From Isoetes taiwanensis (Eukaryota > Streptophyta > Lycopodiopsida > Isoetales > Isoetaceae): a stretch of DNA of 64,000 nucleotides. Of this stretch, positions 38,324-48,862 are shown piece by piece; position 1 is the first letter of the stretch, and the number at the start of each line of letters is the position of its first letter. Where the stretch lies: NCBI GenBank assembly GCA_021234155.1, contig JAJEKV010000337.1, positions 184,001 to 248,000 on the forward strand. The letters are read 5' to 3'. The notes under the pieces are model-generated. The model saw only the letters and a program-made list of their open reading frames with translations, did not search any database and had not been told where the DNA came from. The translations under genes and the position numbers were made by a program.

Positions 38324-38325
38324 TT

Positions 38326-39660
38326 TTGAAGGCAGCATCATATTAGATCTTACAGAAGCATAGTTTGCTGGAAGGGGCAGTACTACTAGTTGAGAAGAGG
38401 TAGTGGCTATGGTCCCATAGTGCTGGTTATTTTGGAAGAGGTTGAATCGGTTCCAACCAAGTGCTATATAATTTCGTCATATAACTACTATCACGTTGGC
38501 TCCTGGCTACCTTCTGACCATAGAAGGATCTTATATAGCTTTATAAAAAAATTTCCAATCAATAAAGCTTAAATTCTTAACTTTAACTTAAAAAAAAAAA
38601 GGAACTATACGTCCCAAACCATTATAAATTAGGCACTTGACTCCCAATTTGCAAGATGATCAACTTCACTTTGTGGCTCTATAAAGGGGCTTCAGATATT
38701 ACTATCCTGGTTGTGGAGATTCTACTGTTGGGATTTCGATTGACACACAACTCACTGACACAGTAACTGCGCAGCCAAAATGACTATGCGTGCCCCATAT
38801 AGAAATTTGAAGCATTTTTTTTTACCAGATGATTTCTCCTCGATACTCAATAGTTTTGTTTCGCTCCAATTTGAGCTAAATCAAAATGGGATACCTCATA
38901 AGAGTAGGTAAGATTGACATAAAAATGGATTGAAGTGCTTTTGGATTGAATCAAGCTCAAGAAATCGTGAAACCCACGCAGTAAGCATGTAAATGCACAG
39001 TAGACTGACCCTATTGCCTGCTTGAATTTCACAGTTGTGATATTGTCTGTCGTATTACACATAACCCCTAGAATCCCCACGTCAATGCTTTGTAAAGAAA
39101 ACAACCAAACATGTGATGGTGTTCACATTCAATGGCAACATGCTCTAGTTATAAAAGCATTATCTATAAGTCTGTACAGTGAAGGACCTAAAGGGTTGGC
39201 TTTTCATTAACATGGAATGGTGTTATGCCTAACTCATGCAAATCACAGCAAAAACAGGTGCCTTAAGGACTGCCAAAGCCTGCATAGAATTATCATTTGA
39301 ATGGGATTTTAATGAACCTGCTCTTCACAACCGATGAAATTAAAGTTACCCTTAATGTGCAAAATCATGACCATTGGAGATTATGTATACGACATTCCTG
39401 AGATGGAAACAGGGCGACGCGCGAAGTGCGGAGCCCTACCATTAGAGATAGGGGGGGTGGCCCATGGGACCACCAACCTTGGGATTGCGCCACTTCACTA
39501 CCTCAAAACCTCAAAGTAAATTTAATTTCACGCACCCATCGAGATGGGGGCTACCAAGATGTCGCCACGTGCAAAGATCTTAACCGTTGAGTTTACCCCG
39601 CAGACAAGTTAAGAATCGAAGGTTGTAGAATTTAAACACCTTCCTACACACTTTCTCTAA
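38326..39660. other. Interval upstream of the AN1 gene
   Basis: No gene was recognised. Short frames at 38847-39104 (minus) and 39022-39210 (plus) lack motifs. It probably contains the distal promoter of the AN1 gene. Confidence 0.45.
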
Positions 39661-39668
39661 AGCCCCAG

Positions 39669-39675
39669 TATAAAA
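39669..39675 (+). promoter_or_regulatory. TATA box of the AN1 gene
   Basis: TATAAAA lies 54 bp before the start codon. This would put transcription start near 39700, leaving a short 5' leader. Confidence 0.55.
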
Positions 39676-39729
39676 TTTAACACCCTGTTTTTTTTCCCAA
39701 TCCGAAGCTTCGCAAATTCAACTCCGGCG

Positions 39730-40640
39730 ATGGGCGGCACCGAGACTTTTCCAGACCTTGGTAGACACTGCAGCTACCCTTCCTGTGGCCAGCTTGATTT
39801 CCTTCCATTCAAGTGCGATTGCTGTACACAGGTTTGTTGCTTCCGAAGAAGCCTAGGTTTTACAAAATTGGCAGGGTAATTTGTTGATAGGCATAGAATC
39901 AATTAGGGCGCGGCATACGGGGGGATTTTGTTCTGTTTTGGAATTGATATTCTGCTTTATAAGTCCGTTTTGTTCTTTGGAAATACGTAAATTACTTGTT
40001 TTAGGGTAGAAATTTGCAAGTAAGATGTTATCGAATCATCTATTTTTTATACCGGAAAAGTTACTCTGTTTTAGGGTAGATGCTGTCTTAAACGTTAACA
40101 TGCTTCTTGGTAACAAATGGCAACTTTTGAGTATGAATTCTTTAGAAATATGAAGATGCTGTATTCTAACAGTAAATCTGCCCACAGACATTTTGCTTGG
40201 AGCACAGGTCTTACAATTCACACGATTGTGCAAAGGCAGCGAAGAACGATATAAGTGTGATAATATGTCCAGTATGTGCAATTACAGTAAGAAAAATCTT
40301 TGGGGAAGATCCAAACGTAACTTTAGGCAAACATTTACAGTCAAAGGGAGAGTGTGATCCAAGCAACTATGCCAGAGTTATGAAGAAGCCCAAATGTTCA
40401 GTAAAAGGATGCAGGCAGCCTCTTACTTTCTCAAACAAATACCACTGCAAGGATTGTGGCAGAGATACCTGTCTCAAGCATAGATTTTATGCAGACCATT
40501 CCTGCAAAACAGCTTCTGGCACTGATTTGCCATCAAAATTCTTGCGTGCACTGTCGATTCGATCAGGAACAGAGTGCTCTAATAGCTCTTCTTCCACTGG
40601 AGCCAAACCCAGTTCACCTCCTGGAGTTAAAGTTCACTAA
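39730..40640 (+). CDS. Stress-associated protein with two AN1 zinc fingers (two exons)
   Basis: Exon 1 is 39730-39831 and exon 2 is 40188-40640. The 356-bp intron has GT/AG borders and falls in phase 0 inside the first finger. The product is 184 residues. The first AN1 finger uses C14, C19, C29, C32, C37, H40, H46 and C48; the second uses C104, C109, C121, C124, C129, H132, H138 and C140. Between them lies a CPVC pair (61-64) with H83 and C90 that may bind another zinc. The C-terminus is Ser/Pro-rich. This matches the AN1-AN1 class (Arabidopsis SAP11-13 group, animal ZFAND2), small cytosolic proteins tied to stress responses and ubiquitin/proteasome handling. There are no stops or frameshifts, which makes it the only clean gene in the window. 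A TATA box lies at 39669. Confidence 0.93.
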
Positions 40641-41689
40641 TTTTCTTGCTTCTTTTGGCTTGAATCTGTTGACAATAAGCTCTGCAAGCATTCCATTTTA
40701 ATCCATCATTCCTCATGTATGAAAAGATGGTTGTCTATACAAATGTCGTTCAGGCACTCATTTATTGTAGAAGAACTACGCACATATCAATATGTCATCA
40801 CTGAGCTAATGAATGAAAAATGGGAATATGCCTCAAAAGTACTTGGCTCTTATATTAAGATTAACGGGATCGTTCTTACAGCTATATGGGAGGCTTCATG
40901 TGTAGCATGAAGCCTATAATGGAATTTTTAAGATTGAAACAAAGCACACGTTGATCACAAAGGGGCTTATTAAATAAAGTTTGATCGTGGTAGAGAAGGG
41001 GGGTTTTGTGTAAATAGAAACGTGAATGATGTGATGTGGAAAGGGAAGGGGGAGGGCCCCCTGACCTGCAGCATCTGGGCGCGACCGGATTCTGCAGGTC
41101 AGGGGGCTGGCAAGAATGCCTGACCCCTTCCCGCTCAACGACGTCAAGGTAGGTTACCTTATTCTACAGGTTTTGGGCAAGCCATTTGCCATTCTTATCT
41201 AGAATGATCGTAGATTTTACAAGAACTCATAGCCACTTACCTTGACGTTAATGGACTACCAAAATAGGAGGAGGTAGAGGCAATGACAAACCCGCTGAAT
41301 ATTTCTATCTTATTTAAGTTTTGATGGACATGGCTTTACATGTACATCACTAAACTAGCAATAGATAAGATAAGATGAGTTTTTACGTCCACGGGAACCT
41401 AACGGGCAATAAAGTAATAGCAATAGCAATAGAGTAGAACATAGAATGGGCTATTTGCATGCAATCTATACAATGGCTTATAGAATAAAGGAATCGGAGT
41501 CAAAACACCCCACACACATCATTATGCCTCTGCCATACGCCATTCATGAATAATGCAAAAAATTCCATCAAAATTAGCTTCCTCAAGGTCAAAAGACTAT
41601 ATTCGCTCTCTAAAAACAAAGTTAGAGAGAGAAGTATGCACATTTTCCATCACAGAGCTTGAAAAAACAAAATTGGCCTAAACATTACC
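40641..41689. other. AN1 gene 3' flank with inverted repeats
   Basis: No further gene. Three inverted repeats are visible: aggcttcatg/catgaagcct at 40891-40915, a 15-bp stem (ccccctgacctgcag) at 41058-41106, and acgtcaaggtaggt/acttaccttgacgt at about 41140-41255. The last two could belong to a decayed MITE. Confidence 0.6.
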
Positions 41690-42410
41690 AAAATATCAAA
41701 AGTGCACTTGCCATTTTAACATCACATTATCCACCTCATCAATTATGCCACATCATCACCACATGTCATCCACATCACAGACACATGTCATCCACCTCAT
41801 TTCCACCTCATAAAATGTTTTTGACTAGAAAGAATATTCTTTGCCACTCCACTTGCCACATCATCATCTCATATTTGTGCCACATCACCACTTGTTTGCC
41901 AAATCATGTTCCACCTCAGCCACCTCATCAATCTCCAAAAAAACCAAAGTGCTCATTTTCCAAAAATTATTTTTCCATCAGAAGAGCACAGAAAAATAAA
42001 CCATGTTGAATTTGAAATTTTGCAAGAGAGCTTTATCTTGACCTTCAAATTTCATTTCTTGGAAATTGTGCCATAGCCAAAAATATAAAAAAATGTTTTC
42101 TAGCTAGCCCCCTAGTCATCCATTTCCAACACACCCCCCCCCCCCCAATGTATCTCTGGCATGGAGTGGCAACGGGCCAAAACCCATGTGGAGATAATGT
42201 GTGTAATTAACTATTTGCCTGGGTTCTACTATTTATACCTTGGGCTAAATTTTCAATGCAGGACTATGGGATATATCTTCAGAGAAAATCCAAGAACCCT
42301 AAAACTGTGAATGCCAAGATCCAACCTTTTAGTCTGATTCTGCTAGCTAATCATAGCTCAGAGGTCCCAATTTAACCCTATTCATGCCAAGGAACCCAAA
42401 AGTTGGGAAA
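41690..42410 (-). repeat. Dispersed degenerate repeat, inverted partner of 12960-13440
   Basis: This copy is longer than its partner and contains the same blocks in reverse complement, including many ccacctcat/ccacatca words at 41725-41930. A C-run of about 14 lies at 42132-42145. Confidence 0.7.
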
Positions 42411-42626
42411 GAGACAGAGATTAAACATGGATCTACCAAGACTGAACTGGAAATAGGGGAGATGGAAAGGGGGTTTCGTCTCATAGAAATTTTTGAAAGC
42501 CTTTAGCATGATTGTCGACTTGCTTAGCATTAATGCATGGCGGATTGATGATCTAAAGCCGCGGATTACCTTCCTTGCCTCAAAAATCGAAAGATCTTGA
42601 TGTGAAACATGATTATTTGGCTATTA

Positions 42627-42658
42627 GAAAAAGTGCCCAGCGTCGCTGGGCCTTTTTC
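42627..42658. other. Terminator-like perfect hairpin
   Basis: gaaaaag plus gcccagcg pairs with cgctgggc plus ctttttc around a 1-nt centre, with one bulged T. The form is like a bacterial intrinsic terminator, but nothing bacterial surrounds it. Confidence 0.6.
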
Positions 42659-43156
42659 GGGGCGTAAATTCAAAAGCTATAGAGATGGTGGATTCAAGTT
42701 GATATGTATATGTATAACCTCAAACAGTAAAATGTGATGCATGGATAGAAGGAACAAGATACAAACTGCACTCAAGTTTGCAACTAAATTTGCACAACAA
42801 AAGAAAATTCAATGGATGTTGTACTGGTGCATTGGCGCTTACCACCAAATTGCAAACAATTTATTTTGGGCCTTGATTGGCTTTCTAGAAATCTCTCAAC
42901 CAACTAAACTGCATCTCTTTTTTCCCATGTTATCTTTTAGTTAACCATTGTATGATTTGTTCCTAATGAGTTTCATATCGACGTGTTTCAAAAAGGACTT
43001 TTGTATGCATACATTGTTTTCAATTATGGTTATCATATGTTCACTTTAAGTTAACCATTAAACTACCTCATAACTCAAGTGCATACATGGCATGTGAATT
43101 GCAACGTTGTCTACTCGTTTCCATGAACGATGAAAGTCAATTTAATTTGATTATCT

Positions 43157-43184
43157 AATAGATAGATAGATAGATAGATAGATA
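43157..43184. repeat. (GATA)n microsatellite
   Basis: Seven units at the 3' end of LINE F, probably the element's own terminus. Confidence 0.9.
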
Positions 43185-44389
43185 CATTATTGTCCCTTGC
43201 CTCGAGGCTGAGTGGTGGACTTATGTAGCATGGGCGAGCTCCCTTCACGGGTGCTACTAGCACATCATGTTGATTTACAATGTAGCCTTTTCTCAAGGCT
43301 TGACTTTCTCTATTAATCATCAGGCGCCCGACTTTGGATCGGCTTCCTTGCCATGCATACCGCGGTGGCGTCGTTATCAATCCGACTTTGGTGAGGCTTT
43401 TCGGGGGTGTTTATGTTGCGCCTCTCACGGCGTTCATGAAACCCTTTTCTTTGTGTTCTTCTTCTCACACGGTAGTCATCTCCGTATTCGTCACGCAGTC
43501 CCTCCTATTTTGGACTTTGTCATTGTAGTCATTATGCCAGGTGGCCCACCTATCTTTTACGTACTTATTCCGATGATGCTTTCATATCTTTTAGAGGTGA
43601 TCATTTAGCATATGATTCTCATCTTCCACTTCCCCTTTGTCACCAGTTGCATATTAGATCCTCTCTCTCTCTATCCTCGCCATACATCTTTTTCAATCCT
43701 CATTTCGTGACTTCCCATTGGATCTTGCTAGAGTGTCTCTTACGGCTTTTCCTATTTGTAATAGATCTGGTACATGTTGCCCTATCATTTGTCGGGATTA
43801 AAAGCATCATAAGCCACATTGTCTTGGGGGCGTGTGGTTATGCGACCATGTGCGTGGCTCTGTCCGCCCACTCGTCTTTCCATTCCAACCCGATGATGAG
43901 GTCGCTCAAGTTCATCCCCAATTTCCTCGTCCATATTGCTACATCCTGAACCACGGTTGCCTTCGATTATGTGGGCTTTGATTCTCTCGATCGCAATGTT
44001 TGCTAGCTTGCTTGGTTTCCCTTTGCATTGCTCCTTATAAGATATCTTATGGTCCTTTCCCATGCCCTTACTTCCATCGGTTTTTTGCTCTCATATACTA
44101 TTGTTGTTTGTGGTGTATTCGTTTCTCGAGTTTAAATTCACGCTTATGCCATTGTCGTTAAATCCCTTCGTTTTTCCCACTTTTTTCTCCGACCACGGCC
44201 CCGTGCTTCCCCCCATATAGGCGTAGTTGCAACCTCTTGACCTTGAACAAGTAGCATTTAATTTCGAGTTTATTATCCCGCTTTTGTTGCGAAATTTTTC
44301 ATATTGTAGTAGCTTCCGATGGCTGCTTGGAATCTTAGGTTCCGCCTTTTGGCCCATTTTTCCATGCCATGGCCATATCCCGATATCTC

Positions 44390-45540
44390 AGATACCGTTG
44401 ATTCTTCTAGTTACGTTTCCCAAATATCGGGCGGTTTATGTCTCCTTTTTTGCCCGAAAAAAAGACTATTTTGGTTTTTCCGAGATTAGCTCACAACCCC
44501 GTCTTCTCACGAATTTTTCTAACAGTTTAAGTACTTTGTGCATCCTTTTTGTTCTTTGTGGCCATCATGCTCAAGTCATCCAGATATAGCATGATGGGTA
44601 CTTTGGTGTTCCCTAGGTAGGGCGCCTGTGTCCCCTTCTTTGCTCGCTATAAATTCTCAGAGGGCATCTATGTATATCCCAAATAATGTGGGAGATAGTG
44701 GGCACCCCTGCTTGACCCGTGTGTCACAATCTATCGCTTTTCCTTCTTCTTCCATTTTCGCATACGATTATAGTATAACCTCGCAATTGCCCCCACCATA
44801 TCCTTTGGTGCAGATATCTATGAGCCTCTGTGATAGCTTTTCCCTTGGGATCGTGTCAAACGCTTTCCTAAAATCCACAAAGCAAAGATATTATTTTCTT
44901 CCCTTGGCTTCTATTACATTTCAAGATTCGAGGTGTCACTAAGTGGTGCGTTGTTGAGTGATCCCGCCTAAACCCCGCTTCGTCCTTGTGCTCTCCGATT
45001 TCCCCCCGCCCAACTCTTGACTTGTTGTCTAGAACTTTTTCCAAACCATTTTGAAAAATGGAGCTCACCATTATAGTTCTCGTAATTTCCGGTTCCTGCC
45101 TCGCTCCCTCCCTTGTGTAGGGGTATCACCCCGTTATATGCCCACCGGATGGTAGTCCTGTGTGTATGATACCATTAAAAATATCATCACTTGCTTTGCA
45201 TTGTCGATCTACACTCTTTAGTAGTTCCACTTTGTTAACCCGTGATAGGTGCGGGGCTTTATTATTTGCCATTCTATTCAATGCCAACATCACTTCCTGT
45301 GTATTAAAACACGGTTTGTCCATCCCTTGTAATTCTGGTATCGGTGCTGGTGATGCCCCTGTTTTATAAAGTTTCTCCAAGTATTTCTCCCAACCGTCTG
45401 TCCCAATTTCCTCTTGTGCACTACTATTTTTCTGATTTCCCTGTCCTTTCTTTTGGAGCCCTTTCCAGAATTTCCGGGGTTGATTTTTCAGGAGCTTAGC
45501 CAGCCCCCATTGGTGTTGAAGCAGATTCCTGTTTCTCTTT
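44390..45540 (-). pseudogene. LINE F reverse transcriptase remnant
   Basis: The fingers part sits in an open frame (45629-45126, with FNTQEVMLALNRMANNKAPH and a later GLPSGG). The palm continues at 45071-44868 (EAGFRRDHSTTHHLVTPR), then, after a frame change, an FDTIP block and VKQGCPLSPTLFGIYID. The catalytic box reads LYLDDLSMMA (YLDD instead of YADD) near 44590-44560. An intact enzyme of this type would prime reverse transcription at a nicked target. Several frame changes disable it. Confidence 0.82.
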
Positions 45541-45599
45541 GTTCTCTTTGATTTAAAAAAAAAAAAAAAAAAAAAACAAATGAGATGCGATTTTTCTTT

Positions 45600-46870
45600 G
45601 CTATCTCCTAATATCACCCATTGAGACACACAAAGCCATTAAATAGCTTATTGGATTTGTTGGTGGTGATGAACTGGATGCAATGCAATGGCATGATGAA
45701 TACAAAGCTCAAATGTCCATAACTATAACTTTAACTGTCTTGTGGAGAAATACTATTCTACCTCTATATTCATGTGGCTCTAAGAGGGATGCAAAACATG
45801 AGATGCTTATGTTATGAAGAGGATGAAAATCATAGAGATGGAATAGTTTTATTCCAACCAGTGACTGCAACATCCATAAAGTTTATGTCAAATGCTCGTC
45901 TCAATATATTTACATCATCTTACATCATTCACTATGTATGTCTTAGAAACATTGTGTATACGAAATCTGTGTATATATTTGATGCATCTAGAATAATCTT
46001 TGTATCTGTTGGGTTACTCGATTACAGCACAATAAGAAATCTTTAAGAGTGGATCTATCTACCATGGCCAAATGTCATGAAGCAAATGACCTTGAGAACA
46101 TGCTCCCATTACTTTCGCTCTATAGCATTAGCCTAGAAAAAAACTCCTTTTTGATTAATATATGCTCGAAGCAGAATCTACAAACTTGAAACAATATCAA
46201 GCATGAAAGAAAATTTTGATGTATAACTATGTTTTGTGTTTTTTAAATCTCCGTAAACTTTTGTTGTATAACTAAGTTGCACTTTCCATCTCATATATGT
46301 TAATACACTCATCTACGCCACCATCACAATATATAATGCACTCATATGAAGGTATCTTGCATTTCTACTATGCGGCTAAATGCTTACTACAAATAGGACT
46401 CTCGCCTCTAAGAAGTTGTCAAAACAAACTCCATGCATTCTAATTCCAAGATCTTTTACATAAGAGGTGCTTTATTCCTGTTGTTCTCAGAGCCATCGTT
46501 TACCTAAGTCTTGTGATATAAACATATGAAATATTCACACCAATAGACCTTCTTTCACCCAACTTTCACCTAGTAGGAGCATCAGGATCCATCCAAAGGT
46601 AGGTTATTGCTCATTCTTCATGTTGCTCGCAACCAAAAGCTTTGTCTTTAAAAATATGCACCTATCACTTTTGGCTCTATAACAACAGCAACGTAGAAAA
46701 ACTACTTTTATCTTGTGAAGTCTTCCCATGAGAGGCAGAAACTCTGCAAAATGGGCTTGGAGCGAGTTCAGAAGCAAAATAGGCTTGAAGCATGTAAATG
46801 GATGCCAACCGGCAACACAACCTCTACAAATACAATAATCTTACCAACGCAGATGAAAATAGTCTTTTTA
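45600..46870. other. Gene-free interval
   Basis: Nothing recognisable. The frame at 45774-46046 has no motifs. Confidence 0.45.
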
Positions 46871-46874
46871 TCTC

Positions 46875-48505
46875 TCAAACTGAACCACTGCCTCTAGAAA
46901 TCTTGGGGCTTCTATATGATTCTAAAATGCGCCCATACTGATACTTAGTTACTCCAGCAAGCCAGGTGGATACAACAAAGCATGACTTTACGAAACCTTC
47001 AAGCAAGTCTTCATATGTTACTTTCAAAATATATCGAATGTCAATAAGAGTTCCACTGGCAGTTGGTTCATTCATATTGTATTTGTTTATATCCAAGAAC
47101 CTCAACATGCCGAGATACTCTGCTTTGACAAAAGTCCTTCCATCCTGCTTAATAGAGAGCTTAAAAACTTAGTGTCTTGCAATAGAGCTACAACAGACTT
47201 CATACTAAAGAAATCAAAGCAACTACCTCGATAACAGAGCGTATTCTATTGAGGATAATCCACTCAGTCGTAGTGGGGCAATGATTACCTATAAATGTCG
47301 TTTTCATCATATCTTTGTCCCATTGATAATCTCCTAATGTCTCAATGAAACTTAGGTTTCGCGCTCTTTCAGACGTAGATCTTGACCCTAACTGGTGTAT
47401 ACGTATCTCTTGTGAAATAAGTTAAAAACCACATGACACAGCAACTCATCTATTTGCATCCAAAAAAAATTCCTTTATTTATTATTTCATCCTTAAGCCT
47501 GTTACATTGTTATATTTGCTTTCTAATTTAGCAGATCAAAACTTTAAGGCTAGCATATCTATGTGGCAAATAGCATATCTATGTGGCAAACTCAAATCTA
47601 CATCCCACAATGGCTATCCAAACCTGATTTGAAAGACATGGTTCTAAAATTTCTCAACCCCCTGATATCTACATCAGGTTGTAATCACATCAAACATTGC
47701 ACCGCCATACAGATTTGAGCTTGCAGATGCTGCAAGAGGTGAGGCATGCACTGGCTAACCAATAGAAAATAAATGACAAGATAGCATCAATTTGTAAGAC
47801 TTGAGATATGAAAAAAAAGCTGAATTTTTAGCATGCACCAGTGTTAAAGTACGTGGTTATTACCTCTATTTTTCAATCTGAGAACACTGTTTACACTAAG
47901 CGGTTGCAAAATAGAAATTAAAGTCGGGTAAGCTAATCAAATACTGTAAACAACCCTTACTCAGGAAGCTTGTCATAACTTGATTTTCAGTCAATGGATT
48001 TCAAAAACTACACTCATAAAAAGCTGATAGAGATTATGGTTACGGTCTATCTCCTACAATATTAGCTTTCATGTTCTTCATTTCTAGCTTGAAAAGAGAA
48101 GAAGATAAGGGAACATATTACTTTCAATTTCCATAGTGCAAGTCCAGCGTCTCCAAATTGCCGATCTGAAACATGCCATAGCCAAAGTTGTCTATTCATC
48201 TGTTTCCAAATATGCTCTGTCTTCATATATTTCTTCCTTTTCAGACGAATCTTCCTCCCTTCTTGATCTAACAAAGCTATCCCTAAAAGCCTTTAAAGAC
48301 TTCAAAAATTCATCTGGATCAATACAGGGGACCCAATATAATACCCCTTCATATCATGAAAGAACTTAAAATTTCTTGCCTTTTGCCTGCATGCAGAGCT
48401 CAAGTTTGGCAAATCATCCCAGCCATGAGGGATTTCAGAATGCAAGCATTTTGTAAACCCTAAAAGTTCTAAGGTAGCTTGATACTCAGCTTTCAATCCC
48501 TTGAA
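46875..48505 (-). pseudogene. Unrecognised host-gene exons
   Basis: Several minus-strand stretches read like exons of a real protein. About 48505-48345 includes EYQATLELLGFTKCLHSE and PNLSSACRQKARNFKF. About 48295-48145 includes SLKAFRDSFVRSRREEDSSE. About 47415-47230 includes GSRSTSERARNLSFIETLGD and then TTTEWIILNRIRSVIE, followed by GT. About 47165-46880 includes DGRTFVKAEYLGMLRFLDIN, then TLIDIRYILKVTYEDLLEGF and VSTWLAGVTKYQYGR. I do not recognise the family. At least one stop falls in the second stretch. The first stretch abuts the left end of the candidate transposon, so the gene may be interrupted by it. Confidence 0.45.
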
Positions 48506-48510
48506 TTTGA

Positions 48511-48600
48511 ACAAGATTGCGTATTAAACGGGAGCAAATCATCGAAACGAGAGCGAAAGGAATATTCCTCAAAGATTCCCTTTTTTTTTACAAAAAGGGG
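48511..48600 (+). repeat. Left inverted end of the candidate transposon
   Basis: It contains attaaacgggag (48523-48534), a second gaaacgagag copy, and the inner block aaagattccc (48573-48582). It matches the reverse complement of 57180-57237. Confidence 0.65.
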
Positions 48601-48862
48601 GTAAAACGAGGTTTAAAAAAAAAGGATGCATGAAATTCTATTTTGACCCCCCCAAAAGTGACTAATTTTTTTGTGCAACAAAAGAATTGACTTTTTTAAA
48701 GTGTCATTTTTCTAGCATATATATTTAAAAATATATATATTCTTAGGATAAAATATTTAACAAAAAATTGAAGTTAGTCCCAGAATCAAATCGTAGTATT
48801 CTCAAAATTTGAAGATAGAATCTTCATATTCACATGCAAAATTTACAGTCTTTTTCTAAGAC

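Larger units (their letters stand above)
34260..38325 (+). mobile_element. GC-rich LINE of a second clade (LINE E)
   Basis: An endonuclease (LLGDFNAWAE near 35270-35300), a reverse transcriptase and a tail are present in plus orientation, ending in a CCTT/CCCT tetranucleotide run instead of poly(A). The GC content is clearly higher than that of its neighbours. The endonuclease and RT blocks differ from LINEs A-D and resemble LINE F (minus strand, 43-45 kb). Both end in tetranucleotide repeats, a feature of several non-L1 LINE clades. Frameshifts are dense. Confidence 0.8.
43120..45556 (-). mobile_element. LINE of the second clade (LINE F)
   Basis: On the minus strand, reverse-transcriptase blocks run from about 45540 to 44400, and the element ends at a (GATA)n repeat near 43184-43157. 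The 5' edge abuts a run of about 22 A/T at 45556-45577. Blocks are KAPHLSRVNKVELLK near 45240, GFRRDHSTTHHLV near 44975, VKQGCPLSPTLFGIYIDAL near 44730-44675 and the catalytic box near 44590. The similarity of order and wording to LINE E suggests the same clade. Confidence 0.82.

Noticed and set aside
45126-45629. Host protein with a poly-Phe tract
   Set aside because: The Phe run comes from a poly(T) tract at the border of LINE F, and the rest is LINE reverse transcriptase.
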